Part shown: positions 1 to 9,590 of the stretch, one piece after another | How positions within the stretch are numbered: the stretch's first letter is position 1 | Layout of the letters: the number at the start of each line of letters is the position of its first letter | Assembly: GCF_002313155.2 (NCBI RefSeq) | Contig: NZ_NWFK02000001.1 | Coordinates: 496,001 to 560,000, forward strand | Direction of reading: 5' to 3' | Length of the DNA stretch: 64,000 nucleotides | Source of the DNA: Psychrobacter sp. FDAARGOS_221 | GTDB taxonomy: Bacteria > Pseudomonadota > Gammaproteobacteria > Pseudomonadales > Moraxellaceae | Translations under genes and position numbers: made by a program | Notes under the pieces: generated by a model | Seen by the model: only the letters and a program-made list of their open reading frames with translations | Database searches by the model: none | What the model was told of the DNA's origin: nothing

Positions 1-110
1 GCACCAGCCGCTGCAAGCATATAAGCTGTGCTTTCGCCTATACCACTTGAGCCACCAGTGATAATGATATTTTTGTTTTTCACTACTCGGCTTAATGTGC
101 TTTTATACAT
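1..110 (-). CDS. Short-chain dehydrogenase/reductase, N-terminal fragment
   Basis: The minus strand opens with ATG at 110-108 and stays open to the window edge, giving about 36 residues. They contain ITGGSSGIGE, the glycine-rich TGxxxGIG dinucleotide-binding motif of classical SDR oxidoreductases, preceded by a short basic N-terminus and followed by a helix (STAYMLAAAGA) as in the Rossmann fold. Substrate cannot be judged because the catalytic YxxxK region lies outside the window. It is divergent from lipB, so 111-240 holds both promoters. Confidence 0.8.
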   Translation of the reverse strand, partial: MYKSTLSRVVKNKNIIITGGSSGIGESTAYMLAAAG

Positions 111-240
111 CTAATAACCCTTATTTATTGATATTTTTGTTTGTCATTTTTATACAGTAAATTGAGAACATGATCTAGACTATGGCGACAGTTCTAGTCT
201 CATGATATGCTATATCTTTCAAAAAAAACAATAGCCGATT

Positions 241-1068
241 ATGAATTCTACCGCCCAAAACACCCTTGAAGATACCCTGATTGTTCGCACTTTAATTGGT
301 GCTGACTATGAGATCACGCACAGTGAGATGCTACAAAAAACATTGGCGCGTATTGATAAAAAAAAGCAAGGCATCACCACGCCCGATGAGCTGTGGATTG
401 TTGAACACAATGATGTCTATACTTTAGGTCAAGCTGGCAAAAAAGAACATATCTTGCAGCAGACCAATACCCCTATTATTCAAACCGATCGTGGCGGACA
501 GGTCACTTGGCACGGGATGGGGCAACTGGTCATTTATTGGCTGATTGATTTAAATACCCTCGGCTGGTCAGTGCGTGACTTGGTATCGCATGCAGAGCAA
601 AGTATTGAAGATGTGCTCAATCGCACCCTGCAATCACACCCTGATGCCAATGGCCATACCTTTTATGCCAAAGCGCGCCAAGATGCGCCTGGGGTCTATA
701 TTTATAATCAAGATGATCTGATGCTCGGTAAGATTGCCTCATTAGGTTTTAAAATTAAGCATGGCTTTAGCTATCATGGTATTGCGCTTAATTTAACCTG
801 TGATTTAAATGCGTTTAACGCCATCAATCCTTGTGGCTATGCTGGCATGCAGATGTTACGACTGGCCGACTTTGTGAGTCTAGATAAAGTTAGCCCTGAA
901 TCTGCTGACGAAACGTCTAATGACTTACAACCCAATCCTTCCCAAAAAGTCGATATCGTCGCAGGCAGTATTACTGAGCTTCAGACCACTCATGATTTGC
1001 TACACAATATTATGCAGCGTGAGGCCGGTAACATTACTCTACGTCGATCGCCAGACAGTAAACGTTAG
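241..1068 (+). CDS. lipB: Octanoyltransferase LipB
   Basis: LipB transfers the octanoyl group from acyl carrier protein to the lipoyl domains of 2-oxoacid dehydrogenases and GcvH, the first step of protein lipoylation in the cytoplasm. The family signature RGGQVTWHGMGQ is at residues 84-95, with M where most members have P. The catalytic pair is visible as Lys164 (LGKIASLG) and Cys198 (INPCGY). At 275 residues it is longer than the usual 210-230, because of an insert before the Lys and a C-terminal tail after about residue 215. The upstream ribosome site is weak. LipA is not in the window. Confidence 0.95.
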   Translation: MNSTAQNTLEDTLIVRTLIGADYEITHSEMLQKTLARIDKKKQGITTPDELWIVEHNDVYTLGQAGKKEHILQQTNTPIIQTDRGGQVTWHGMGQLVIYWLIDLNTLGWSVRDLVSHAEQSIEDVLNRTLQSHPDANGHTFYAKARQDAPGVYIYNQDDLMLGKIASLGFKIKHGFSYHGIALNLTCDLNAFNAINPCGYAGMQMLRLADFVSLDKVSPESADETSNDLQPNPSQKVDIVAGSITELQTTHDLLHNIMQREAGNITLRRSPDSKR

Positions 1069-1162
1069 CGAAACAACCAAACCAGTCTAGTTAAACGCTT
1101 GCTAGCCATTTAAAAACAGTCAAAATAATAAGAAAATCAATTAAGTAAAACAGAGCCCTTAT

Positions 1163-1915
1163 ATGATCACACCGCAGATGACGGATACCTCTTACAGCCC
1201 AACGCCAAACGCTAGCGCTCATGTTAGCAATAATACTGATGCGCACACAGAGGTCAGCACCAATAGCAACACTGAGGTCAAAGCTGACCCTGCCCTGCTA
1301 ACAGATCCCAATACCCTGCATCTTGATCAGATTATTAGCGATGAGCAAACCCCTTGGCAGATTCATAACTGTAAGATTATTGATAAAACCCTCACTCAAG
1401 ATGAGAAGCTACCTTTTATCTATCATTATGATGCCTTATCAGAAGAGGTCAAAGCAGCACATCCGCTCACTCCTGATTTGTTAAAACAGTTTCAAACGCC
1501 AGTATATGCCAGTGAAGCCGCTGACCTATTAAAGCTGCCTGCTGAGTTGATAAAAACACCATGGCAAGTAAAAGTCACCGGTACGCTGGTGATGTTTTGT
1601 GAACGATTACAACTTGCGCTGCGTTTAAAGTTTACCAATACCGCCAAACAGCGTGATCCAATTTATAGCAATACCCCAGAAGATGCGTTAAAAATAGCCT
1701 TGGAAAACTGGCATTTTTACGGTGATATCTTTGTGTTAAATAAAGGCAGCCGCCCGTTGGTTATGAGCTTGGATGATGAGTGGTTACAGATACCGCGCTC
1801 AGAAGATTACCAAGTATTGCCCGCTCAGTATACGCTGGCGTTATTGGCATTATTAGAGGAACAAAAGCAGCAATTGCCGCAGTTAACAGAAGCCATTGCA
1901 TTACGATTGGCCTAA
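1163..1915 (+). CDS. Hypothetical protein downstream of lipB
   Basis: A 250-residue protein that I do not recognise. The first 50 residues are low-complexity (Ser/Thr/Asn/Ala) and probably disordered. From about residue 55 the sequence is ordered-looking, with mixed aromatic and acidic stretches, and it ends in a Leu/Gln-rich helix. There is no signal peptide, membrane segment or cysteine cluster. It lies 94 bases after lipB on the same strand, so co-transcription is possible. Coding character is good, with a normal codon pattern and clean stop. Confidence 0.7.
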   Translation: MITPQMTDTSYSPTPNASAHVSNNTDAHTEVSTNSNTEVKADPALLTDPNTLHLDQIISDEQTPWQIHNCKIIDKTLTQDEKLPFIYHYDALSEEVKAAHPLTPDLLKQFQTPVYASEAADLLKLPAELIKTPWQVKVTGTLVMFCERLQLALRLKFTNTAKQRDPIYSNTPEDALKIALENWHFYGDIFVLNKGSRPLVMSLDDEWLQIPRSEDYQVLPAQYTLALLALLEEQKQQLPQLTEAIALRLA

Positions 1916-2250
1916 GGTCTGAAATCGTTAACTGCTAATAACACAATACTGAGTCAAATCATAATTTTAGTTTATACCTGCCAAAGAATTTTTGCTTTTA
2001 CCAAAATAGCGTTTATAGGTTACAATGAGGATGATGATAATTTTGCTCATTGCTAGCAATCAAAAACTAACTATTTATTGCTAAACGATAGATGCTAAAA
2101 ACAAAAACCCAATCATTTAATATAAGACCAAGCTAATTATCCAAACCAATTATAGTAATTGATTATATTGTTTTAAAAAGCTCGATAGACCCTAACCGAA
2201 AAAGCCACTTATAACAAAGAGTCCGTCTTTTAAAGTAAAAAGGAAATACT
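1916..2250. other. Intergenic leader upstream of ilvD
   Basis: 335 bases between the hypothetical gene and ilvD. The only site I can propose is the promoter at 1997-2026. That would give ilvD a leader of more than 200 bases. I looked for an Ile/Val/Leu-rich leader peptide with attenuator hairpins and did not find a convincing one. AAGGAA before the ilvD ATG at 2251 is a good ribosome site. Confidence 0.5.
1997..2026 (+). promoter_or_regulatory. Candidate sigma-70 promoter for ilvD
   Basis: TTTACC at 1997-2002 and TACAAT at 2021-2026, separated by 18 bases, resemble the -35 and -10 hexamers (TTGACA/TATAAT). It reads toward ilvD. This is a visual match only. Confidence 0.4.
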
Positions 2251-4155
2251 ATGCAATATCGCTCTAAGACCTCTACCTCAGGCCGTAATATGGCAGGTGC
2301 CCGTGCGTTATGGCGCGCAACAGGCATGACAGATGGTGACTTTGACAAACCCATTATTGCCATTGCCAACTCCTTTACTCAGTTTGTACCCGGTCATGTG
2401 CATTTAAAAGACATGGGACAACTGGTTGCCCGTGAGATCGAAAGAGTCGGCGGTGTTGCCAAAGAATTTAATACCATTGCCGTTGATGATGGTATTGCCA
2501 TGGGTCACAGCGGTATGCTGTATTCACTGCCTAGCCGTGATTTAATCGCCGATTCGGTTGAATACATGGTCAATGCGCACTGTGCAGACGCCTTAGTATG
2601 TATCTCTAACTGTGACAAAATCACCCCAGGGATGTTAATGGCCGCCATGCGCCTCAATATTCCAGTGATCTTCGTTTCAGGCGGTCCTATGGAAGCCGGT
2701 AAAGTATTGGCTGAAGACTTAGCGCCAAGTCACAATCTTGATGCGCCAGTTAATGAAGATGGCAAAGAGATTCGGAAGCTGGACTTAGTTGACGCCATGA
2801 TTGATGCGGCGGACGACAATGTCAGTGACGCTGATGTGCTTCAGATTGAACGCTCTGCCTGCCCAACCTGTGGCTCATGCTCAGGTATGTTTACCGCTAA
2901 CTCTATGAACTGCTTGACTGAAGCTCTGGGTCTGTCATTACCAGGTAACGGCTCATTATTAGCCACTCATGCCAAACGTGAAGCACTATTCTTAGAAGCC
3001 GGTCGACGCATCGTTGATTTGGCCAAGCGCCGCTATGAGCAAGATGATGAGTCAGTTCTACCACGCTCTATCGCAACCAAACAAGCCTTTGAAAACGCGA
3101 TGAGTTTAGATATTGCCATGGGCGGTTCGACCAACACTATTTTGCACTTATTGGCCGCCGCTCATGAAGCCGAAGTTGACTTTAAAATGGCAGATATTGA
3201 TCAATTAAGTCGCCGTGTGCCTTGTCTGTCAAAAGTCGCACCCGCCACTCAAAAATATCACATGGAAGATGTGCATCGTGCCGGCGGTGTGTTAGGTATC
3301 TTAGCCGAACTAAACCGTGCTGGCTTATTGCACACAAACTTACCAACGGTACACGCCAAGACCTTACAAGAAGCACTTGAAATGTGGGATGTGATGAATA
3401 CTGATCATCCGAATCATCAAACCGCTCGTGACCTATATATCGCTGCACCAGGCGGCGTGCGTACCACTCAAGCATTCTCACAAAACAAAGCGTGGTCAAA
3501 CTTAGACGTTAACCGTGAGTCTGGTTGTATCCGCTCTGTCGAACACGCCTACTCTACCGATGGCGGCCTTGCAGTATTATTCGGTAATATCGCTGAGCGT
3601 GGCTGTGTGGTGAAAACCGCTGGTGTTGATGACAGCATCTTAACCTTTACCGGTCGTGCACGTGTCTATGAATCACAAGATGCGGCGGTTGAAGCCATCT
3701 TGGCTGACGAAGTGGTCGCTGGTGATATCGTTATTATTCGCTATGAAGGTCCAAAAGGCGGACCGGGCATGCAAGAGATGCTATATCCAACCTCTTACTT
3801 AAAGTCAAAAGGTCTGGGTAAAGTGTGTGCCCTACTGACAGATGGTCGCTTCTCAGGCGGTACCTCTGGCTTGTCAATCGGACATGCCAGCCCAGAAGCC
3901 GCAGAAGGCGGTGCTATTGGTCTGGTTAATGAAGGCGATACCATTCACATCGACATTCCAAAACGTAGCATCCATTTAGACGTCAGCGATAGCGAATTAG
4001 CGCGCCGTCGTGAAGAAATGGAAGCACGTGGCAGCAAAGCTTGGAAACCAGTGAGCCGTGATCGTCATGTGACGCCAGCATTACGTGCTTATGCGGCGAT
4101 GACCACTAGTGCTGATACTGGTGCGGTACGTGACGTTAGCCAAGTTGAGCGTTAA
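2251..4155 (+). CDS. ilvD: Dihydroxy-acid dehydratase IlvD
   Basis: IlvD dehydrates 2,3-dihydroxy-isovalerate and -methylvalerate to the 2-oxoacids of the valine and isoleucine pathways. It is a cytoplasmic iron-sulfur enzyme. The 634 residues match family length (about 560-620). Cluster and Mg-site motifs are visible: CISNCDK around residues 117-123 and [10 protein letters not shown] at 204-213. The C-terminal half has the conserved GGPGMQEML and [10 protein letters not shown] segments. AAGGAA stands just before the ATG. It converges with leuA, so the branched-chain pathway is split between two units sharing the terminator region 4184-4362. Confidence 0.97.
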   Translation: MQYRSKTSTSGRNMAGARALWRATGMTDGDFDKPIIAIANSFTQFVPGHVHLKDMGQLVAREIERVGGVAKEFNTIAVDDGIAMGHSGMLYSLPSRDLIADSVEYMVNAHCADALVCISNCDKITPGMLMAAMRLNIPVIFVSGGPMEAGKVLAEDLAPSHNLDAPVNEDGKEIRKLDLVDAMIDAADDNVSDADVLQIERSACPTCGSCSGMFTANSMNCLTEALGLSLPGNGSLLATHAKREALFLEAGRRIVDLAKRRYEQDDESVLPRSIATKQAFENAMSLDIAMGGSTNTILHLLAAAHEAEVDFKMADIDQLSRRVPCLSKVAPATQKYHMEDVHRAGGVLGILAELNRAGLLHTNLPTVHAKTLQEALEMWDVMNTDHPNHQTARDLYIAAPGGVRTTQAFSQNKAWSNLDVNRESGCIRSVEHAYSTDGGLAVLFGNIAERGCVVKTAGVDDSILTFTGRARVYESQDAAVEAILADEVVAGDIVIIRYEGPKGGPGMQEMLYPTSYLKSKGLGKVCALLTDGRFSGGTSGLSIGHASPEAAEGGAIGLVNEGDTIHIDIPKRSIHLDVSDSELARRREEMEARGSKAWKPVSRDRHVTPALRAYAAMTTSADTGAVRDVSQVER

Positions 4156-4183
4156 TTTAGAACTTATAACCTTTAATACTCAA

Positions 4184-4219
4184 ACGACTTGTCTTAAATC
4201 TAAGGCAAGTCGTTTTTTT
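4184..4219 (+). terminator. Rho-independent terminator of ilvD
   Basis: Stem ACGACTTGTCTT (4184-4195) pairs with AAGGCAAGTCGT (4202-4213) with one G-T wobble and a 6-base loop, followed by seven T. It lies 28 bases after the ilvD stop. Confidence 0.9.
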
Positions 4220-4330
4220 ATGCGTAAGTTTTCTATTCCAGGCATTTATAGTCAATTAAACCAGCCAGATTTAGTAAGCAGATTACACTAAATAGAAGAA
4301 AGTTAGCGCTAGCCAGATACTGATAAACAC

Positions 4331-4362
4331 AAAAAAGGCCTGCATTACGCAGACCTTTTTTA
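4331..4362 (-). terminator. Bidirectional terminator, leuA side
   Basis: AAAAAAGGCCTGC and GCAGACCTTTTTT face each other across a 5-base loop with one mismatch. A-tract and T-tract make it usable on both strands. On the minus strand it lies 115 bases past the leuA stop. On the plus strand it would back up the ilvD terminator. Confidence 0.75.
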
Positions 4363-4476
4363 ATTTATTTAAATCTTATAGTTTATTCTATGCTAAACCT
4401 ATAACCATACTCATAATAACCATAATTGTCGTTATAGATTTAAGCGTAGTGAGTCAGCAAGTGGCAAGTGTATTAA

Positions 4477-6225
4477 TTACACCGCTTGTGACAGTGCTGA
4501 TAAGGCACCTTTTAACATCGCCGATACCGTACTGGTATGCGTGCCGATGCCTGAGTAAATCTCACCATCAACATTCAATTGAATGTATGCCGCGGCACTG
4601 GCATTGGTTTTGTCAGAAGTCTCGTCATTGTCATCAGCGATGCTCTTAGCATTTTGTACTGGCTGACTAATAGCATGCTCAGCATAGTTAATAATATGCA
4701 GCTGTTTGCCTGTATGACGTGCTACGCCATCGATAAAGGCAGATAGCGGACCGTTACCTTTACCATTAACAGCCACTTCTTCACCATGCAAGGTCACTTG
4801 ACCGTCAAACTCGACCTCACCACCAACGTTTTTCACGCTGTGATCTAACAGCTCATAACCACTGTTTTGTAAGTAAGTCTCTTCAAAGGCGGCCAAGATC
4901 TCTTCATTTTTCAACTCACGCGCCACGTCTTCCGCTTTTTGTTGTACCACACGGCTAAAGTCGATTTGCATCCAGCGTGGTAAGTTAAAGCCATAGTTGC
5001 GTTTTAGGATGTAAGCCACACCGCCTTTACCTGACTGACTGTTGATGCGTACCACGTCTTGATAGCCGCGGCCAATGTGTGCCGGATCAATTGGCAGATA
5101 AGCCACATCCCAGACGTTCTTGGTCTCTTCGCTGTTTTTCTCGTTATAATCCAGTGACTTCTTAATCGCGTCTTGATGCGAGCCACTAAAGGCGGTAAAC
5201 ACTAACTCACCGACGTAAGGATGACGTGGATGTACTGGCAAGTTATTACACTCACTCACCACTTGCACAATACGGTTCATATCACTTAGGTCAAGCTCTG
5301 GGTCGACACCTTGGCTGTATAAGTTCATCGCCATAATCATGATGTCCATATTACCGGTACGCTCGCCATTACCCAATAGCGTACCTTCAATACGATCCGC
5401 GCCAGCCAATACGCCTAGCTCGGCAGCAGCAACCGCACTACCTCTGTCATTATGAGTATGTAGACTGATAATGACGTGCTCACGGTTCTTAATATGACGG
5501 CAGAAGTACTCTACTTGGTCGGCATACACGTTTGGCATAGATGACTCAACCGTTGCTGGCAAGTTAATAATAACCTGCTGACCTTCCTCTGGCTTCCACA
5601 CTTCATTGACCGCATCAACTACTTCGATGGCATAGTCTGGCTCAGTTTGGCTAAAGCTTTCTGGTGAATACTGGAATACCCACTCAGTGTCTGGATGCTT
5701 AGCGGCATGGTCTTGCAGCATTTTTGCGCCTTTAATCGCAATTTGCTTAATCTCTTCTAAGTTCTTAGCATACACTTTGTCGCGTTGTACACGGCTGGTT
5801 GAGTTATAAACGTGTACCACTGCACGACGAACACCTTTAAGCGCCTCAAAGGTACGCTCAATCAAATGTTCACGCGCTTGTACCAATACCTGAATGGTCA
5901 CATCATCTGGAATATGACCTTCTTCGATTAGTTTACGGGCAAAATCAAACTCGACTTGTGCCGCTGAAGGAAAACCAATTTCAATTTCTTTAAAACCAAC
6001 ATCAACCAGCAGTTTAAAGAACTGCATTTTTTGATCAATAGTCATTGGGTCAATCAGTGCTTGGTTACCATCGCGTAAATCAACGCTGGCCCACATAGGT
6101 GCCTTCTCAATGGTTTTGTTTGGCCAAGTACGATCGGTTAAGTTTGGTGCAAACGCAAAAGGACGATATTTGCGAAAATCAAACGCATCAAACTTTGGCT
6201 TAACTTTAGGTTCTACCTGACTCAT
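4477..6225 (-). CDS. leuA: 2-isopropylmalate synthase LeuA (type 2)
   Basis: LeuA condenses acetyl-CoA with 2-oxoisovalerate, the committed step of leucine synthesis. The N-terminus is typical of the longer type-2 form (FRKYRPFAF, then DRTWPNKTIEKAP). The HMGL-like catalytic motif VDLRDGNQALIDPM follows at about residues 48-61, and SLHTHNDRG supplies metal-binding histidines. The last 130 residues form the regulatory LeuA dimer domain (VDGEIYSGIGTHTSTVSAML), so leucine feedback is expected. The length of 582 residues fits this class. AGAGGA precedes the ATG. It is divergent from an Lrp/AsnC gene. Confidence 0.95.
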   Translation of the reverse strand: MSQVEPKVKPKFDAFDFRKYRPFAFAPNLTDRTWPNKTIEKAPMWASVDLRDGNQALIDPMTIDQKMQFFKLLVDVGFKEIEIGFPSAAQVEFDFARKLIEEGHIPDDVTIQVLVQAREHLIERTFEALKGVRRAVVHVYNSTSRVQRDKVYAKNLEEIKQIAIKGAKMLQDHAAKHPDTEWVFQYSPESFSQTEPDYAIEVVDAVNEVWKPEEGQQVIINLPATVESSMPNVYADQVEYFCRHIKNREHVIISLHTHNDRGSAVAAAELGVLAGADRIEGTLLGNGERTGNMDIMIMAMNLYSQGVDPELDLSDMNRIVQVVSECNNLPVHPRHPYVGELVFTAFSGSHQDAIKKSLDYNEKNSEETKNVWDVAYLPIDPAHIGRGYQDVVRINSQSGKGGVAYILKRNYGFNLPRWMQIDFSRVVQQKAEDVARELKNEEILAAFEETYLQNSGYELLDHSVKNVGGEVEFDGQVTLHGEEVAVNGKGNGPLSAFIDGVARHTGKQLHIINYAEHAISQPVQNAKSIADDNDETSDKTNASAAAYIQLNVDGEIYSGIGTHTSTVSAMLKGALSALSQAV

Positions 6226-6548
6226 GGACTATCCTCTTTGATCTGTTGTCTGTGGTTTAAATGTAGGTAAAGGGGTTATGGAATTACTTATTTTTGCTTA
6301 TTTGGATAACGCTTAGCAAGCTGAACTCTATTATTAATAATCAAATATAAATACATGAATATTTAATCTAAATAATAGTGCGAGCCGCTTGTTAACCATT
6401 ACTTCTTTAACTTATCACTATCATATCAAAGTTTTAGAACAATATTCCTGCAAAAAACGTCCTTTTTTAGGCTATAATGAGTGAATATCACTAATTAATT
6501 ACTAAATACTAGCCCTTTTAACTAATTTACTAACTCTAGGCTTCATAT
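6226..6548. promoter_or_regulatory. Divergent leuA / Lrp-family control region
   Basis: A 323-base, very AT-rich spacer between divergent leuA and an Lrp/AsnC-family gene. TATAAT at 6473-6478 is a good -10 for the regulator gene. No clean -35 is seen at standard spacing. Divergent position makes regulation of leuA by the neighbouring regulator plausible, but I could not define an Lrp-type palindrome. Confidence 0.45.
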
Positions 6549-7061
6549 ATGACCAAATCATCATCAAAAAAAGAACCCATGACTAGCAAAAGTCATGAGT
6601 CATACGAAATGGACGCCACTGATCGTCATATTTTAGAGCTATTACAACAAGATGCACGCATGAGCATTACCGATATCGCTGAAGCGGTGCATCTATCTGC
6701 CACGCCCTGCGCACGTCGTATCAAACGCTTAGAAGATGCCGGTATCATCATGGGATACCACACTCAGGTCAATCCACAAAAGCTGGGGTTCAGCTTAGCA
6801 CTGTATATCGCAGTCAGTATGGACCGACATACTGCTGAACGCTTTGCACAATTTGAAAAAAAGATTCAAAGCTTTGAAGAAGTGGTCAGCTGCAGTATTG
6901 TCACCGGGCGCACAGAGGATTATTTGCTTAAAGTAGTGGTGCGAGATATGGCGCACTATGAAGAGTTTTTGTTGCACCGTTTGAACCGTATTGAAGGCGT
7001 CAGTCAAGTGCATACCAGCTTTGAGCTACGTCAGGTATTTACCCGCAATATTTTGTCCTGA
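6549..7061 (+). CDS. Lrp/AsnC family transcriptional regulator
   Basis: Residues 20-80 form the Lrp-type helix-turn-helix (DATDRHILELLQQDARMSI, then SATPCARRIKRLEDAG). Residues 90-165 form the RAM/AsnC ligand-binding domain (VVSCSIVTGRTEDYLLKVVV). In this family effector amino acids bind the second domain and alter octamer assembly. The ATG at 6549 adds about 22 Ser/Lys-rich residues before the conserved start. Internal ATGs at 6582 and 6609 would give a more typical length. The divergent leuA next door suggests an amino-acid-responsive role, though this is not proof of a target. Confidence 0.92.
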   Translation: MTKSSSKKEPMTSKSHESYEMDATDRHILELLQQDARMSITDIAEAVHLSATPCARRIKRLEDAGIIMGYHTQVNPQKLGFSLALYIAVSMDRHTAERFAQFEKKIQSFEEVVSCSIVTGRTEDYLLKVVVRDMAHYEEFLLHRLNRIEGVSQVHTSFELRQVFTRNILS

Positions 7062-7133
7062 TAGGCACAATCCCAATGAAGCAACTTAAGCCTAATTAGC
7101 CAGACAATCTGACTCGCTAAACAGCTAACAGGC

Positions 7134-7829
7134 TTAAGCGCGAGTGGCATCGTCCATATCATCACGCTTTTCTGGCAGACGATTTGAAGCAACTTGATAG
7201 AATAATGCGGCCAGTAACACAATGCTAATTGGCACAAACATCGCCGCATAGCCAAATTTAAAATAAGCATAGGCACCAACCACGCCGCCACCACAGAAGC
7301 AATACCAAATAATCGCTTGAAAGCCCAAGGTCAGCTTGTTAATCGGGCGTCCTGCCAGCCAGTTGCCTATCGCAGCGCCCATATCTGAGGTCAAACCTGT
7401 CAAGTGAGTGGTACGAATAACCGCGCCACTATAGGTCGCTACCATCGCGTTTTGCAGGCCACACGCAGCGGCCGCCATTAACTGGCCTAAATAATCATGA
7501 TGGAAAAACAACAGAAAGCTAAGCACCAATAATGCCGCTTCAACACCTAGCGCCACACCATATTGACGACCTAGACTCAAAGAGCGCTGTCCGATTAACA
7601 GACCACTTAAAATAGCGCCGGCCAAAAATGACAGTAATGAAGCCCCAATAAACAACACCGATGACCACTCTAATCGAGCCATCGCTGCTGAAAACAAACT
7701 TACGTTTCCAGTCACGTGCGATACAGATAAGTTGGTAAATCCACTTAAGGCAATAATATTGACACTGCCCGCACTGAAAGCCAAAATCGCACCACCAATT
7801 AAAATCCAACGAGGTAATTTGGTTATCAT
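7134..7829 (-). CDS. DUF1275 (YoaK-type) membrane protein
   Basis: A 231-residue integral membrane protein with about six hydrophobic segments. The N-terminal segment AGSVNIIALSGFTNLSVSHV and the following TGNVSLF are the DUF1275 hallmark. Further helices carry AAACGLQNAMVATYSGAVIR and TGLTSDMGAAIGNW. Function is not established for the family, and transport of a small molecule is often guessed. The gene follows the ABC1 kinase gene on the minus strand with a 62-base gap and could share its transcript. Confidence 0.9.
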   Translation of the reverse strand: MITKLPRWILIGGAILAFSAGSVNIIALSGFTNLSVSHVTGNVSLFSAAMARLEWSSVLFIGASLLSFLAGAILSGLLIGQRSLSLGRQYGVALGVEAALLVLSFLLFFHHDYLGQLMAAAACGLQNAMVATYSGAVIRTTHLTGLTSDMGAAIGNWLAGRPINKLTLGFQAIIWYCFCGGGVVGAYAYFKFGYAAMFVPISIVLLAALFYQVASNRLPEKRDDMDDATRA

Positions 7830-7891
7830 ATGCCCTACTTTTTAGTTTGTATGCTAAAAATAAAAACCAATATCAACGTTAAAATGTCAGC

Positions 7892-9199
7892 CTAAGATGC
7901 TGATTGCCCTAGCAAGCTCACACGCGCATCATTGAACATATCCATATCTGGCGCCAGTGTTCGCATAAAACGATCAAAATACAACATTTGCTTGGTGAGC
8001 AGCGCAAAATCACGCGGGAAGTGAATGCCATGACGTTTGCCCACTTCGACAATCTCTAGCATCATTTTGTTTAGCTCATCGGCTTGTTCTTTGCTATTAA
8101 ACGGCTTGCCACTGGTATAGGTTTTATCTTCGGCCATGATACGCGTGATCATTTTGGCCAAGTCCCCTGCCAGTTGCGCTTGATCCACTTGACCACGCTC
8201 ATGAGTCATGCCCATATCTATCATGCAGCCGGCCATCGTGACGTAATCACTTTCTTGCAATGCCTGCATCATGCCCATACAGGCCTGCCAGCTCTCTGGC
8301 GCAAGCTTACCCACAATACCAAAGTCAATAAAACCAATACGCCCATCGGTCAATAACATCAGGTTACCGGCATGCAAATCAGCATGGAAACTGTTACCAA
8401 ACATCAAGCTTGCAAACCAGGTATTAAGGGTATCAGCCATCACCTGCGCCGGATCATTGCAGTACTGGCGCATCGCGATTTCATCAACCATAGAGATACC
8501 ATGCAAGCGGCTCATGGTCAGCACCCGTCTGGTAGTCAACTCATCAACCACTTCTGGCGCGATGACTCTGTCATTACCGGTCAAGCTCAAAAACTGCTGA
8601 AAATCTGCGATATTAGAAGCTTCGGCGATAAAGTCGGTCTCTGCCAACATACGAATACGTATCTCATCGATAATCGGTGATAAGCTGGCAAATTTCATTT
8701 GTGGCATTAAGCGCTCTAGCATGCGAGTCACGCCATGCAGCACCCCTAAGTCGGTTTGCATGATGACTTCGACATCTGGTTTTTGCACTTTTAGCACCAC
8801 TTCACGCCCATCTGGCAGTGTTGCGGCATGCACCTGCGCAATACTGGCAGAAGCCAAAGGCTCAGGATCAATGTGCGCAAACAAGTCTTCGAGACGCTGC
8901 CCTGGCTGTAGCAACTCTTCTTGCAATACCTGCTCGATATACTTGTAAGGTAACGGTGTGGTTTGATCCAAACAGCCTTGAAAGGCAATCACATATTCAC
9001 GTGGGAATAACGATGGCGTACTGGCAATAAATTGGCCAATCTTAATATAAGTGGTGCCAAGCTGCTCAAAAGTCTCTCGCAACATGACCGCATCAGGACG
9101 CTCACCTTTTGCCACACGCAAGGCAGATAATCCCATCACGCTAGCAGTTTGACGGACACGATTGGCAACATTAAAGGATTTTTTTAATAAATTGGGCAT
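7892..9199 (-). CDS. ABC1/AarF/UbiB-family kinase-like protein
   Basis: The family is an atypical protein-kinase fold linked to ubiquinone synthesis and lipid homeostasis. Family motifs in order are KIGQFIAS (KxGQ motif, about residue 52), PLASASIAQVHAA (Ala-rich loop in place of the glycine loop, about 115), VVLKVQKP (ATP-site Lys, about 135), FHADLHAGNLML (about 277) and GFIDFGIVGK (DFG equivalent, about 292). The length of 435 residues is short of typical UbiB (about 540) and lacks its two C-terminal membrane helices. It is thus better called an ABC1-family protein than UbiB itself. No ubiquinone genes are adjacent. Confidence 0.88.
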   Translation of the reverse strand: MPNLLKKSFNVANRVRQTASVMGLSALRVAKGERPDAVMLRETFEQLGTTYIKIGQFIASTPSLFPREYVIAFQGCLDQTTPLPYKYIEQVLQEELLQPGQRLEDLFAHIDPEPLASASIAQVHAATLPDGREVVLKVQKPDVEVIMQTDLGVLHGVTRMLERLMPQMKFASLSPIIDEIRIRMLAETDFIAEASNIADFQQFLSLTGNDRVIAPEVVDELTTRRVLTMSRLHGISMVDEIAMRQYCNDPAQVMADTLNTWFASLMFGNSFHADLHAGNLMLLTDGRIGFIDFGIVGKLAPESWQACMGMMQALQESDYVTMAGCMIDMGMTHERGQVDQAQLAGDLAKMITRIMAEDKTYTSGKPFNSKEQADELNKMMLEIVEVGKRHGIHFPRDFALLTKQMLYFDRFMRTLAPDMDMFNDARVSLLGQSAS

Positions 9200-9325
9200 G
9201 GTGTTGGGTATCGTTTTATGGAATGTTATCGTTAAGGTAATCTGTTAAATGCCGGCTATATTAGCACACCCTGTTTTAACTTTAACCCGTCATCGCTGAC
9301 TTCACAGCTCAATAATACGCTGAAT

Positions 9326-9373
9326 GATACTCTTGATATCGCTCTTGATAGCCCTATAGATACTGCTCTAGAT
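9326..9373. repeat. Degenerate 12-bp tandem repeat, four units
   Basis: Four consecutive 12-mers follow the pattern xxxxCTcTtGAT: GATACTCTTGAT, ATCGCTCTTGAT, AGCCCTATAGAT, ACTGCTCTAGAT. They lie in the noncoding gap 9200-9590 and are not part of a visible gene. Confidence 0.6.
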
Positions 9374-9422
9374 AACGCGCTAAACAAAAGGGACTGACTT
9401 TAGATAACTTTGATTAGATATA

Positions 9423-9547
9423 GTCAAAGAAGTCAAAAATGGTTACAAGGCAACCGAGCGTAAGTACTACAAATGTAGGCTTAGCGAGGTTAACACCGTA
9501 AGCGTTTAGTAGTTCGCTGATTATAGCTCTGATTAGATATCTTTGAC
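9423..9547. repeat. MITE-like or palindromic intergenic element
   Basis: A 125-base element bounded by the inverted 8-mers GTCAAAGA (9423-9430) and TCTTTGAC (9540-9547). Its core is imperfectly symmetric: GGTTACAAGGCAACCGAGCG on the left and CTTAGCGAGGTTAACACCG on the right. GATTAGATAT occurs just before the left 8-mer and again overlapping the right one. It has no coding capacity. The structure suggests a dispersed repeat, but a second copy would have to be found elsewhere in the genome. Confidence 0.45.
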
Positions 9548-9576
9548 TCAATGGCATTGAATATGGCATTGAGTCA
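9544..9576 (-). terminator. Inverted repeat downstream of the K+ channel gene
   Basis: TGACTCAATG (9544-9553) pairs perfectly with CATTGAGTCA (9567-9576) over a 13-base loop, 15 bases past the channel stop on the minus strand. There is no T-tract, so termination is uncertain. Confidence 0.4.
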
Positions 9577-9590
9577 TTAACCTTAGCTAA

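Noticed and set aside
1916..2250. Leader-peptide attenuator or T-box upstream of ilvD
   Set aside because: No small frame rich in Ile/Val/Leu codons and no terminator/antiterminator pair could be seen.
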